Counted from the first letter of the stretch, positions 23,708-32,612 are shown. The stretch: DNA of 35,703 bases from CAYFJO01 sp964343305 (GCA_964343305.1 CAYFJO010000061.1:1-35703), one strand, 5' to 3'. Program-made: numbers and translations. The notes: generated by a model not told the origin, from the sequence alone.

Positions 23708-24713
23708 CCGCCGCGATCAGGGCTTTGATGTAACCAACGGCCCAAGCTCGTCCGCGATGACACCACGGCGTGTCGTCGACCATCCGCGGCACATGATCGG
23801 GAATGATGAAGCCGTTGAAGCCGACCTCTTTGAGCGCGCGGATCGTTCCGACGGGATCGCAGTTGCCCTCGCCTAGATGGCACTCAGTAAAATCATCGAC
23901 CGGTCCCTGCACATCGCGAAAGTGAACGTAAAAAATCTTGCCGCGATCGCCGAAATAACGAATCGCGTCGTGCACCCCTTCGCCGCCGCGCATCTCCGAC
24001 CAACAGCCGTGACAAAAATCGAGCCCGTGCATCGGACTGTCGAACGTTTCCATCGCGCGGCGGAAATTATCGAAGTTACGGAACACGCGCCCGACGCCGC
24101 CCAGTATCGGGACGGGCGGATCGTCTGGATGCAGTGCCATCCACAGGCCGACTTCCTCGCAGACGGGCAAAATCCGCTCCATGTACCAGCAGTAGTTGTC
24201 CCAGATTTCTTCTTCGGTGTACTCACGATCGATTTGCACGGTCGACCAGGTTCCGAAATTCGTCTTGTCGTGGGGTCCGATCGATTTGGCTTTCTCGTAG
24301 TTGAACGAAGTGGCCAGTGCCCCGCCGCGAACCAGCGTATCATCGGCCGTTCGCCAAACGCCGCGCGGCATGAACGCGTAACCCAGAATCGGAACGCCGG
24401 CCCGCGCGATGTTGCGAATCGTATAGGCCATGTTTTCCAGTTGCCGCTCACGGCCAGGACTTCCCAGCATGATCTCGTCATAAAACGTGGCGGGGACGTT
24501 TTCAATCGCGATCAATCGCATTCCGGCCGCTTCCGCTTGGGAAACGAGCCACGCCAGATCTTCGTACTCCCAGCGCTCGGTACCCGGCAGCTTGGGCGTG
24601 TTCATCTGAAAGTCGTCGCAACCACACTGCTTGATAAACTGCAAACGCTCGTCAGCGATCTCTTGAAACTGCCCCAAGCCAACTCGCATCGGAAGCTCGT
24701 CAAGGTTGATCAT
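23700..24713 (-). CDS. uxuA: Mannonate dehydratase-like protein
   Basis: This 337-aa protein resembles D-mannonate dehydratase, which converts D-mannonate to 2-keto-3-deoxygluconate in hexuronate breakdown. AAGGGA lies before the ATG. Family signatures are MALHPDDPPVPILGGVGRVF, GLDFCHGCWSEM, FYVHFRDVQG and GFIIPDHVPRM, which hold the His/Cys/Asp metal-site residues of the TIM barrel. It is shorter than the E. coli enzyme (about 394 aa) but within the range of short bacterial homologues; some of these may act on other sugars, so the symbol is tentative. No signal peptide is present. It is divergent from the Nramp-like transporter, with 172 bp between them, so the two may be controlled together and the transporter may carry a related substrate. 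Confidence 0.82.
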   Translation of the reverse strand: MINLDELPMRVGLGQFQEIADERLQFIKQCGCDDFQMNTPKLPGTERWEYEDLAWLVSQAEAAGMRLIAIENVPATFYDEIMLGSPGRERQLENMAYTIRNIARAGVPILGYAFMPRGVWRTADDTLVRGGALATSFNYEKAKSIGPHDKTNFGTWSTVQIDREYTEEEIWDNYCWYMERILPVCEEVGLWMALHPDDPPVPILGGVGRVFRNFDNFRRAMETFDSPMHGLDFCHGCWSEMRGGEGVHDAIRYFGDRGKIFYVHFRDVQGPVDDFTECHLGEGNCDPVGTIRALKEVGFNGFIIPDHVPRMVDDTPWCHRGRAWAVGYIKALIAAVS

Positions 24714-24885
24714 TGAATTCCCTTCTCGTAGCCGTCACGCCTCGCCTGACGATGCCGGTGCGCGATGCTCCATCACGCGGATGTCGATCATTCATCACGA
24801 GTTCCCCGTGTAGTGTGGCGATTCTACGGTTTGTTATACTCGACGCAGCTTAGAATGACACACGTCCTATCAACGCGAGGCCGTC

Positions 24886-26553
24886 GTGAGCGACAAGCCA
24901 TCGGCGGACAAACAAGACGAGCAAGATAACAAGATCGATCTTTATGCGCGCGATGCTCACACATTCGAAGAGCCGCCGCGGAGCTTTGGGGCAACGCTGC
25001 GCTACTTAGGGCCAGGCTTGATCCTGGTCGGCTCGATCGTCGGCTCGGGCGAATTGATCATGACGACCAAGCTCGGCGCGCAAGCTGGCTTTGCACTGCT
25101 GTGGTTTGTGCTGCTTTCTTGCGTTATCAAAACTGTCGTACAGGCCGAGCTGGCGCGTCACGTAATCTCCAGCGGCGAAACGATCCTGGTGATGTTCAAC
25201 AAGCTGCCCGGGCCTCGCGTGGGGCGGCCGAGTTGGCTCTGTTTGGAATGGTTGCTGGTCGTCGTGCTAAGCACCTACGTGGGCCTTGCCTTGTGGACGT
25301 GGAAGTTTGCCGCACGAATCGGCGTTGCTGGACTGATTGCGATCGTTCTGGCAATCTGGTTTGTGACGGCGACGTTGATCGCCATCCGCCATCGCCGCCG
25401 CGTCACAACCGAAGGCAAGGATTCTCAAGCGCGACCGGTGTTGGGATGGTTCTTGTGGCTGTACCTGGCGTGCCAATTGGTGATGTTTATCAATGGCGGC
25501 GCGGTGATTGGTGGCGCGGGGCAGGCGTTGGCGTTGGGTTTTGAGAACCTGTTGGGAAAAACCGACGCGCGGCTTTGGACGGTCGGCATCGCGATACTCT
25601 GTGGGTCGCTCTTGCTCGCCGGTCGTTACAAAATGCTCGAACGTATGTCGCTGACGATGGTTTTCATTTTTACGTTGATTACGATTCTCTGCACAGTGCT
25701 GCTCCATTGGACTGACAACGCGATTACGTTCGAGCAGGTCCGCCAAGGATTGCAGTTTTCACTGCCTGAAGCACTCGGCAACAACGTGACGCTGACCATG
25801 ATTGTGTTGACCGCGCTCGGTATGTACGCGGCGACCGGGATCGGGACGTGGGAAATGATGCACTACACCTACTGGTGCGTCGAGAAGGGCTACGCTCGAC
25901 ACACTGGCGCGAATCAGCCCGACGACGAGTGGGTGCGGCGGGCGCGCGGATGGATACGCGTAATGTATACCGACGTGCTGCTGACAATGGTTGTGTTCAC
26001 GGTCAGCACGGTTTGTTTTTACTTTCTTGGCGCGGCGATTCTGTATCCGAAACACGATCCTGACGGCGCAGAAACGCTGACGGTGCTGCAAAACATTTTC
26101 ACAAAATCGTTGGGCCCATGGGCCGCCACGCTGTTCGTCGTTGGCGGGTTTGTCGTGCTGTTCTCGACCACGTTTTCTGCCACGGCCGGTAGTTCACGTC
26201 TGGTGGCCGACGCCCTCTGCGTGATGGGAGTGGTCGATGGCAGCGATTATCACGCACGTCTGCGGTTCACGCGCATTTACATTGTTTTCGGATTGACGAT
26301 GGGAACTGTCACGTATTGTCTTTTACAGAACCCGCCGCTGATGTTGGTGATCTCGGGCTTTGTGGCGGTCGTGCTTTATCCGGTGTTTGGCGTGGGAACG
26401 CTCTATTTGAGATACCGCGGCGTCGACAAGCGAATCCGTCCCGGACCGCTGACAACCTCGTGGTTATGGATCTGTGGATTGACGCTGGCTATCTTGTCAC
26501 CAGCGGCCGGATTGCTTGTGTTGGCCTTGCAGCAAGGTTGGATAGACATTTGA
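24886..26553 (+). CDS. Nramp-related membrane transporter lacking the usual metal motifs
   Basis: This is a 555-aa protein from a GTG at 24886, with GAGG about 7 nt upstream. After a charged cytoplasmic start it shows about 11 hydrophobic segments. The first is GPGLILVGSIVGSGELIMTT, aligned with Nramp helix 1. Where Nramp metal transporters have DPGN, this has VGSGE; where they have MPH in helix 6, this has GTWEMMHYTY. It is therefore a divergent Nramp/APC-fold member and probably does not move Mn or Fe by the standard site. The neighbouring mannonate dehydratase raises the possibility of an organic substrate. The C-terminal 60 residues are duplicated, in diverged form, at 23516-23707. Confidence 0.8.
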   Translation: MSDKPSADKQDEQDNKIDLYARDAHTFEEPPRSFGATLRYLGPGLILVGSIVGSGELIMTTKLGAQAGFALLWFVLLSCVIKTVVQAELARHVISSGETILVMFNKLPGPRVGRPSWLCLEWLLVVVLSTYVGLALWTWKFAARIGVAGLIAIVLAIWFVTATLIAIRHRRRVTTEGKDSQARPVLGWFLWLYLACQLVMFINGGAVIGGAGQALALGFENLLGKTDARLWTVGIAILCGSLLLAGRYKMLERMSLTMVFIFTLITILCTVLLHWTDNAITFEQVRQGLQFSLPEALGNNVTLTMIVLTALGMYAATGIGTWEMMHYTYWCVEKGYARHTGANQPDDEWVRRARGWIRVMYTDVLLTMVVFTVSTVCFYFLGAAILYPKHDPDGAETLTVLQNIFTKSLGPWAATLFVVGGFVVLFSTTFSATAGSSRLVADALCVMGVVDGSDYHARLRFTRIYIVFGLTMGTVTYCLLQNPPLMLVISGFVAVVLYPVFGVGTLYLRYRGVDKRIRPGPLTTSWLWICGLTLAILSPAAGLLVLALQQGWIDI

Positions 26554-26793
26554 CCCGCTTCAGGTCATGCTCGACAATCTCGTCAACGGAGATTTCACGG
26601 GAGCGAGACGATGAAACAACCAAATCGTGTAAAGGCCGCAATTCGTGACGGATGATTGGCCAATGAGGCGGCTGGCTAAGGCTCCGCTGGAGACTGGTCA
26701 TGCGAAAAGGAATTCGCACCTTTACAGGGGTGGTACGTAAAGTTGCATAGCCATTCTCGAACAGCCCTGCCTGGTGACACCAAAGTAAGTGAC

Positions 26794-28692
26794 TCAACCG
26801 CCGATCTTTGTTAATCCCGCTTCCTTCGCGCGAGGCTCCGGATCTTCGTAGGGCAAAGATCTCAGAAATTCGACTAAATCCGAAACTTGCTCATCCGACA
26901 AATGGCTTGTCGTGCCGTGTTGATCTTTGGGATTATACTCGGTCAGCACCTCTTCAAGCGTTTTTGATTTTCCATGATGAAGGTAAGGCGCGGTGCGATA
27001 GATTCCCAGTAAAGTTGGCGTGTCGTAGGCGGGGCCCATCTTCTCGCCCGGATCGTCTCGCCCCGTGCCAACGTCGTGACGAACCATGTCGACCGGTTGG
27101 GTTGGACGCGAATCGGTATAGAAAGGACTCGAATGACATTTAGCGCAACTTGTCTTTTCGGAAAGAAAGATGTCGCGTCCACGCTTGGCAGAATTGCTCA
27201 GCCCTTCTTTTGCATGCGGACTCAACGTGAATTTGTGCGAGTTGGCATAGGCCGCCAGCGCGTCGAGTTCCTCAGACAATCCTTTGTTCGGAGAGCCGAG
27301 CTGTCCTTGGACCGTTCCGCGAATCAGTCCGCGGCCTTGCATCAACTTGCCACGAATCGTGTGTTCAAAATCCTGTACTTCGTCACGGTCGGCCGACCAA
27401 TGAATCGGATGAGTCCAAGCCATCCCTGCCAAGGACTGCGTGTTGCGAAGCCCTTCGGGATTGTGCCAGATGCGAGCGTCGGGTTCGCCATCAGGATGAC
27501 AACTGGCGCAGGAAATCCAACGGCGACCAACCATCGGTTGAAGGGCGGAGTAGAAAAGCACTTTGCCCCTGCGCACTCTTTCACCGAGCGGGTTGTCGCA
27601 AACGGAAATGGCAGCTTTGGGCTGCAGCGACTGGGCGTCGTAAGCCACGACGTTGAAGTCGAGCGCGTTGTAAACGTAAAACGAATTATTGTCCGGCGAG
27701 ACACGGACGGCGCGGGGATTGGCGCCGAGACGCAGATAGCGCCGAAGTCTGATTTCCGTGTAATCGTCGTCAACCACCTCGCAAGCAAACATGTCATTGG
27801 TGCCGGCGAACACAGCATAAAACTGTCTTCCGTCTGGTGAAATTGCAACTTCCCACGGATTTGCCGTGACAAGGTTGTTTAGAAACGCGTCCATGGGAAT
27901 TCGTTTGCGGCGACGCCCCTTGCCACCTTCGATGTCGACCACCGAGACGTAGGGAAAAATCGAACCGTCACCGCGAACCGCGCGGACAACGGATCGAATG
28001 TGGCCCATGTATGCTTTGTGAGGACGTCTTGGATTCAGGACGATCTGACGAGCCAGATTCGCGGTGCTGATCCCCGGCCACTCATCAACGACTTTGGATG
28101 TCTTCAAGTCGACGGCGACAACTTTTGTCGTGTAATACTCAGTCAAAACGAGTCGCTGTTCATCTGGCGATATGGCGATTCCTCGAACGAATTGGCCGGC
28201 GTCGATGGAATTCACGACCTTCGAAGAATCGACGTCGATTTCGACAACTTGACCTGGATAATCGAGCGTTACGAAAAGGCGACTCCCGTCTGAATTGCTG
28301 ACAACACCGTAGGGTTCGTCGAATACTTTGATTTCCGTTTTGGCACGGTCACCTTCGGCATCAACGATGACGACTTTGTCCTCTGCATAGACGGCAACCG
28401 CGATGCGATGAGTCGAACCGACAAATGCAACGCCTTCGGGTTTTGCACCGACGTGAATCTCATCGATTGTTTTGTTCGTCTGCAAGTCGACAATGGTGAT
28501 TGTTCCGCTGTCGCGATTAGAACACGCCAGAAGTTTTCCGTCGGTGGAAATGTCCATCAGACTGTTCGATGACCCGGCGTGGCTGACTTGGCAGGTGTAA
28601 ATCAGTAACAGGCATGTGACAAGCCGTTGCCAAATGAACGGGCGCGGTCTGAGCAGTCTGGCGGCAGTTGGCTCACTCAAGTTGTGGATCAT
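26794..28692 (-). CDS. YVTN beta-propeller fused to a di-haem cytochrome c peroxidase-like domain
   Basis: This is a 632-aa exported protein; AAAGGA lies before the ATG and a signal peptide follows (LVTCLLLIYTCQVSHA). Residues about 45-375 are propeller blades of the YVTN type (DGKLLACSNRDSGTITIVDL, KPEGVAFVGSTHRIAVAVY). The C-terminal part has two haem c sites, CASCH at 395-399 and CAKCH at 516-520. The ending TPTLLGIYRTAPYLHHGKSK followed by LEEVLTEYN is typical of MauG/cytochrome c peroxidase domains. It probably carries out electron transfer or peroxide-dependent oxidation in the periplasm, with the propeller as docking surface. It lies downstream of the thioredoxin-like gene on the same strand, separated by a terminator-like hairpin. 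Confidence 0.88.
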   Translation of the reverse strand: MIHNLSEPTAARLLRPRPFIWQRLVTCLLLIYTCQVSHAGSSNSLMDISTDGKLLACSNRDSGTITIVDLQTNKTIDEIHVGAKPEGVAFVGSTHRIAVAVYAEDKVVIVDAEGDRAKTEIKVFDEPYGVVSNSDGSRLFVTLDYPGQVVEIDVDSSKVVNSIDAGQFVRGIAISPDEQRLVLTEYYTTKVVAVDLKTSKVVDEWPGISTANLARQIVLNPRRPHKAYMGHIRSVVRAVRGDGSIFPYVSVVDIEGGKGRRRKRIPMDAFLNNLVTANPWEVAISPDGRQFYAVFAGTNDMFACEVVDDDYTEIRLRRYLRLGANPRAVRVSPDNNSFYVYNALDFNVVAYDAQSLQPKAAISVCDNPLGERVRRGKVLFYSALQPMVGRRWISCASCHPDGEPDARIWHNPEGLRNTQSLAGMAWTHPIHWSADRDEVQDFEHTIRGKLMQGRGLIRGTVQGQLGSPNKGLSEELDALAAYANSHKFTLSPHAKEGLSNSAKRGRDIFLSEKTSCAKCHSSPFYTDSRPTQPVDMVRHDVGTGRDDPGEKMGPAYDTPTLLGIYRTAPYLHHGKSKTLEEVLTEYNPKDQHGTTSHLSDEQVSDLVEFLRSLPYEDPEPRAKEAGLTKIGG

Positions 28693-28735
28693 CGCAGCAA
28701 TCCTTTGATGGTTTTCTTCAACGTGTCAGGAACGC

Positions 28736-28772
28736 GAAAGACCCGCTCCTCGCTTGAGAAAACGGGTCTTTC
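28736..28772 (-). terminator. Hairpin between the thioredoxin-like and cytochrome genes
   Basis: GAAAGACCCG (28736-28745) pairs perfectly with CGGGTCTTTC (28763-28772). It lies 32 bp beyond the stop of the minus-strand thioredoxin-like gene. There is no clear T tract on that strand, so termination is probable but not certain. Confidence 0.6.
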
Positions 28773-28804
28773 GTTGGTGCAATTGTGTTCAAAAAATTAC
28801 AGGA

Positions 28805-29362
28805 CTATTCGAGGACGTCTTTTGCGTCGGCAATAATCTTCGCAATGGCGTCTTTGTCGAGTTTGCCAGCCGCAAATGCGTGGTTGGCTTCGACCGTTCC
28901 GCCTTTCCAAATCATCACCGTAACCTCGGCGTCTTCCGCAATGTTATAACCACGTGGGCCGGCAACTCCGTCGAAGATCGTCAGAGGCGTGTTCTTGATA
29001 TCTTCTTCCTCCGCTAGTCCGGTAAGTTGTTCTTCGGCCGAATCCGGGTCATCGGCGATCAGCACCACGAACGATTTGTTGGGGGCCTTTCGGTCGGATG
29101 GATCGTCAACGAGAGCGTCTACTTGCTTGACCAAACTGGTCAATTCTGCGGTGATTTCTCGGGTCTGAATATTGACCACCGCGCTTCTACCAAACGCTCA
29201 GCGATAGCACAGTGACGTGCCTTTTCTCGGCCCAGTCACATCTTTGACATTAAACGCTTTCGTCCGATCGCCGACCTGAAGGCCGGACTTTACCTCCGCC
29301 GTTGCCGCGGTACACATGCCCGCAATCAGCAGCGCGACAGAAGGAACTAGAACTCTTTTCAT
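28805..29362 (-). CDS. Exported thioredoxin-like protein with in-frame UGA (candidate selenoprotein)
   Basis: The start is ATG at 29362, with AAGGAG about 8 nt before it. A signal peptide follows (MKRVLVPSVALLIAGMCTAA, cut near ATA-E). The frame then reads VGDRTKAFNVKDVTGPRKG, TSLCYR, a UGA as codon 55 (29198-29200), then AFGRSAVVNIQTREI. It continues without interruption to a normal stop after LDKDAIAKIIADAKDVLE, 185 codons in all. The second half (SFVVLIADDPDSAEE, NTPLTIFDGVAGPRGYNIA) resembles thioredoxin-fold proteins common in planctomycetes. As I recall, those carry a CxxC at this point, so UGA replaces the second Cys and gives CxxU. If UGA is read as selenocysteine this is a redox protein of the periplasm; if not, it is a pseudogene with one nonsense codon. 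No other damage is seen. It lies upstream of the haem protein gene on the same strand. Confidence 0.7.
29148..29200 (-). promoter_or_regulatory. UGA codon and two small hairpins just after it (possible SECIS)
   Basis: Six nt after the UGA a hairpin GCGTTT/AAGCGC (29197-29181) has a five-base loop GGTAG. An overlapping alternative hairpin GCGGTG/CACCGC (29182-29148) encloses a small GTC/GAC stem with an AT-rich loop, 24 nt after the UGA. Bacterial SECIS elements usually have a G-containing loop 16-37 nt after the UGA. The first hairpin has a GGU loop but is too close; the second is well placed but lacks the loop G. The evidence is therefore incomplete. Confidence 0.3.
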
Positions 29363-29488
29363 CGTGATGTTCTCCTTAGTTATTTGGGTCTCCGACTTAA
29401 CACAATTTGCTCCACCGCCAATCAAATCAGGTCCATTGTTATTTATCTAAGTTGGGCTGTCAAATCACCTGACATTTGGGTACTAGCG

Positions 29489-29524
29489 AAAAGCAACCCG
29501 GCTGCTTCGAGCAGCCGGGTTGCT
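29489..29524 (-). terminator. Strong terminator of the sulfotransferase gene
   Basis: AGCAACCCGGCTGC (29492-29505) pairs perfectly with GCAGCCGGGTTGCT (29511-29524) around a 5-nt loop. Read on the minus strand it ends in TTTTC, so it terminates the sulfotransferase transcript about 90 bp after that gene's stop. Confidence 0.8.
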
Positions 29525-29616
29525 GAAGCCTCAAACTATACCGCTACCTGACATTTCCCTGTTGGGTAGAGTAGGAAACCAAACCAGGCTTGCAGTATCA
29601 AGATTATTCTCGACTG

Positions 29617-30579
29617 TTATATGGCGGACTGGAACATCTCATCGTACGGAAAATCGGAACTGAGCTGTTTCAATCTTGTCCGGAAGAATTTGTCGACCAT
29701 AAATTGTTGCGATGCGGAAAGCAACTCCCCTGATTTGCCCGATTGACCGTTACGCATCATCAGCGGACGCCTTTCGCGTCTGAGGCGCGGTGGCATCAAT
29801 GCCTGGAAACGGGATTCGTGTGCCTTCATCCAAGCGAAACTGCTTCTTTCCACAACCGACGTTAACTGTTCGGGTGTTAACTGAACCCCCATAAACCATG
29901 AAATCTGTTCCATAAGCTCCGCCGGATTTCGTTTGAGGTCGGAGTAAGTGACCACAAACATGTTCGATTCATTTCGTACTGCCCACCAGCTTGCGGTGTG
30001 CGCCGCCCAATCCCCAAACAAGAAAGAAGGACGCATTGCCGCCGCTAACCACTGCTCGAAATCGTATGTGACACCGAGTATGTCAAAGAAATCTTTCGCG
30101 AAGTAAAAGCTCGAAACAACCATCTCCTTCGGATCTCGGATGACCGTGATATATTTCGCACGTTCATTGAATGGGACGAAAGCGCGATCGTAGTGAGTTT
30201 TGATTATGCGCAAGCCCGTGGGTGAAAACTGAGACGTGGTGCAATCGCTCAATCTCGCGCGTATTTCAGGAAATGGAGCATCCGGCCACGGCACGACATC
30301 GTGGATGTGTGCAAATTCTGCCGATCCCGTGTGAGCGATCTGTTGGGCAATTTGCAGCATCCAATTCGTTCCGCTTTTGGCGAATGTCGCCACGAAAACA
30401 TCCTGTTCTGTTGGCTGATATCCGGCAAAGGCTGGTGACTTCCAGTGACGCGAATTTACGTACCTGCCGATGAGACGCATTGCCTGTTTCGATCTTCCCA
30501 ACGCCGAAAGTACTCGACAAATTCCCATGACAGTCGCAATCGAGATCAGCTTCTTTGCATTTTGCAGCTTGCTTACCAT
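29617..30579 (-). CDS. Sulfotransferase
   Basis: This is a 320-aa protein with GGTGGAG before the ATG. The PAPS-binding 5'-phosphosulfate loop is VATFAKSGTNWMLQIAQQ, and the 3'-phosphate site is KYITVIRDPKEMVVSSFYF, both near-canonical. FVVTYSDLKRNPAELMEQIS and the C-terminal Arg-rich part follow the type 1 sulfotransferase layout. The general base could be the His in the early segment HIHDVVPWPD or in IKTHYDRAF. It would move a sulfo group from PAPS to an alcohol, sugar or lipid acceptor that cannot be named. Planctomycetes carry many sulfatases and sulfotransferases, in keeping with sulfated polysaccharide metabolism. The gene stands alone, divergent from the WD40 gene. Confidence 0.9.
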   Translation of the reverse strand: MVSKLQNAKKLISIATVMGICRVLSALGRSKQAMRLIGRYVNSRHWKSPAFAGYQPTEQDVFVATFAKSGTNWMLQIAQQIAHTGSAEFAHIHDVVPWPDAPFPEIRARLSDCTTSQFSPTGLRIIKTHYDRAFVPFNERAKYITVIRDPKEMVVSSFYFAKDFFDILGVTYDFEQWLAAAMRPSFLFGDWAAHTASWWAVRNESNMFVVTYSDLKRNPAELMEQISWFMGVQLTPEQLTSVVERSSFAWMKAHESRFQALMPPRLRRERRPLMMRNGQSGKSGELLSASQQFMVDKFFRTRLKQLSSDFPYDEMFQSAI

Positions 30580-30980
30580 GAGGGTTAGACTCCACCGTAA
30601 AACGATCAGTAGTGTTTCAATTCAGCAAACCGGAGTGACTCGTGTCAATATATGGAGCATTCGCGGAAAGCGTGCGGAGATTTGATACCGTCTAGATTAT
30701 ACCCGTTTGTCATTGACTGGCTAACCGAACAATTCCAAACACTCGACGGCGCGTGTTCATGATGCGTTCCATGTGGCTTTAGGTGAACGGTTACACAAAG
30801 GGATCCGAAGAAAAGCAGAGCATCGGAAGACGCCTATCCGTTGAATCAGGGATCGAAAACCGAAAAACGCTGGTTTTTGTTGGTTCGTCCTCGTAGAATC
30901 AGTCTTGTCCCGTGGAAATGAAGTTTCCTATCAGTTCAGTACCAGGCCGCGGGCGACGCCGCTCAAGGAACACGCAAGTG
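30580..30980. other. Divergent promoter region between sulfotransferase and WD40 genes
   Basis: No gene is supported across these 400 bases. The WD40 frame is open from a GTG at 30912, but the start at 30981 is preferred. Promoters for both divergent genes should lie here. No recognisable operator or repeat was seen. Confidence 0.4.
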
Positions 30981-31979
30981 ATGAGTTATCGTGCTTATCT
31001 CGGTCAAATTCTCCGTGTCGCCGCCGCTCTCTCATTGACCGTTGTGTGCAGCGCTCAAGATAGGTCTGGCCACAAGCCAGCACTTGAACTCATGACCATT
31101 GAGAATTCTTTTGATGGTGCCATTTTCAGTCCCGACGGCAAGCGTCTGGTCGGCAGCGCCAGCGGAAACAGTTGGCGCGCCACGGTCGTGAAGTTTTGGA
31201 ACATTTCCACGAATGACGAAGTGCTGGCCCGGAAGGGGAACGGGGGCGGAATTTGGAAGATGTACTTCACCCCAGATGGCAAACGCAGGATTACCAATGA
31301 GAACCATACAATCAAGATATGGGATGTGGAGACAAGAAAGGAAATCCGCTCATTTGCTACACCGGCGTTCGCACGTTGCGTTGCCTTCGTCTCAGACGGC
31401 AAGCAGTTGGCGAGCGGGCATGACGACAACGTGATCAGACTGTGGGATGTGGAGACATTTCGTCTGGTAAGCACACTGAAGGGGCATACAGACTGGGTCG
31501 TCAGTCTCGCACTCAGTCCCGATGGAAAGCGATTGGCCAGTGCCAGCCTTGATCAAACCGCGAAAGTGTGGGACGTGGAGACCGGCAAAGAGATCAACAC
31601 GCTTGAGGGGCACGAGTGGTATTTGAGTAGCGTCGCTTTCGGCCCGAAAGGAAAGCGCCTCGTCACCGGCAGCGACGACATGACCGGCAAAGTGTGGGAG
31701 CTGGAATCCGGCAAGCAGCTCTTCGCACTGCGAGGACACACCGATTGGGTGTGGCGTGTCGCTTACAGTCCTGATGGCAAGTGGATCGTCACCGGTAGTA
31801 GCGACAAGACGGCAAAAGTCTGGAATGCGGGAACGGGCGAACTGGTTCGAACCTTGGAGGGACACGCCAGAGCCGTTAGTGGTGTGGCCTTCAGTCCCGA
31901 CGGTGAGAGACTCGCCACGGCTAGTCTTGGTGCAACGATCAAAATCTGGGACGTCCGTTTGTTTGAGCGCGGCGACTAG
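30981..31979 (+). CDS. Exported seven-bladed WD40 propeller
   Basis: This is a 332-aa protein. ATG 30981 is chosen over the in-frame GTG at 30912 because AAGGAA lies upstream and a signal peptide follows directly (YLGQILRVAAALSLTVVCSA, cut near CSA-Q). Seven WD repeats fill the rest; the clearest are GHTDWVVSLALSPDGKRLAS, GHEWYLSSVAFGPKGKRLVT and GHTDWVWRVAYSPDGKWIVT. Each ends in a [IVLF]W[DNE] motif (FWN, IWD, LWD, VWD, VWE, VWN, IWD). Seven repeats make one closed propeller, so it is a protein-interaction surface in the periplasm with no catalytic part. In planctomycetes such propellers are often fused to kinases; here it is free-standing. Its partner is unknown. Confidence 0.88.
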   Translation: MSYRAYLGQILRVAAALSLTVVCSAQDRSGHKPALELMTIENSFDGAIFSPDGKRLVGSASGNSWRATVVKFWNISTNDEVLARKGNGGGIWKMYFTPDGKRRITNENHTIKIWDVETRKEIRSFATPAFARCVAFVSDGKQLASGHDDNVIRLWDVETFRLVSTLKGHTDWVVSLALSPDGKRLASASLDQTAKVWDVETGKEINTLEGHEWYLSSVAFGPKGKRLVTGSDDMTGKVWELESGKQLFALRGHTDWVWRVAYSPDGKWIVTGSSDKTAKVWNAGTGELVRTLEGHARAVSGVAFSPDGERLATASLGATIKIWDVRLFERGD

Positions 31980-32147
31980 CTTTACTAGCCCGTCGTCAAA
32001 ACCTTGGGCGTTCGCCGAGCTGCAGAAACCTGCGATTTGACGTTTTCGGCAAGAGGGCATTTCACCAAGCAACCAAGATAAGAAAGGGTCGATTCTTGAC
32101 ACATCCCACAATACGTATGGGAAGTCGGGACGCTACCGACCAGAGCA

Positions 32148-32612
32148 TTAGCCTGCGCCGGGCATCGACGGCGGATAGCGCACAACCTTTAGCCAGAAGC
32201 TTGCAAACGCTTGCACCACTTCATTCCATTCGTCCAAATCGATTGGTTTCGTCAAATATGCGTTGGCGTGTTGACTATACGTAAGTAATCGGTCTGTTGC
32301 TGCGTCAGACGTCGTCAAAATAATAACGGGAATACTCTGCAGATCGGAATCTCGTTTGATCTCTCTCAGTACCTCGCGGCCATCTTTTTCCGGCATATTC
32401 AAGTCTAACAAGATCAAGTCCGGACGTGGTGCACCGGCGAATATGCCCTCTCGTTGGAGAAACGCCATCGCTTCGTTTCCGTCGCGGGCAACGTGAATTT
32501 CATGGGCGATTTCGATGTTCTTAAAGGCGATTTGAGTCAATCTTACATCGTTGGGATTGTCGTCTACCAACAAGATCTCTGCCGAACGCCCCAAGGATCC
32601 GAATTCTCTCAT
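32148..32612 (-). CDS. Single-domain response regulator (Rcp1-like)
   Basis: This 154-aa protein is a lone receiver domain: the acidic pair D17-D18 (ILLVDDNPND), phosphoacceptor D70 (DLILLDLNMPEKDG), T100/T101 (VIILTTSD) and K122 (AYLTKPID). There is no DNA-binding output domain. The long insert between strand 1 and helix 1 and the ending FWLKVVRYPP are typical of the cyanobacterial Rcp1-like group paired with PAS histidine kinases. Its ATG overlaps the kinase stop by four bases (ATGA), which implies translational coupling and a cognate pair. Output is probably through protein contact or phosphotransfer. Confidence 0.93.
   Translation of the reverse strand: MREFGSLGRSAEILLVDDNPNDVRLTQIAFKNIEIAHEIHVARDGNEAMAFLQREGIFAGAPRPDLILLDLNMPEKDGREVLREIKRDSDLQSIPVIILTTSDAATDRLLTYSQHANAYLTKPIDLDEWNEVVQAFASFWLKVVRYPPSMPGAG

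Noticed and set aside
31985..32147. Minus-strand frame with Cys pairs (TYCGMCQESTLSYLGC, LVKCPLAENVKSQ)
   Set aside because: The pattern looks zinc-finger-like, but the only ATG lies inside the response regulator gene and no ribosome binding site supports a later start. It is worth a homology search but not enough for a gene call.
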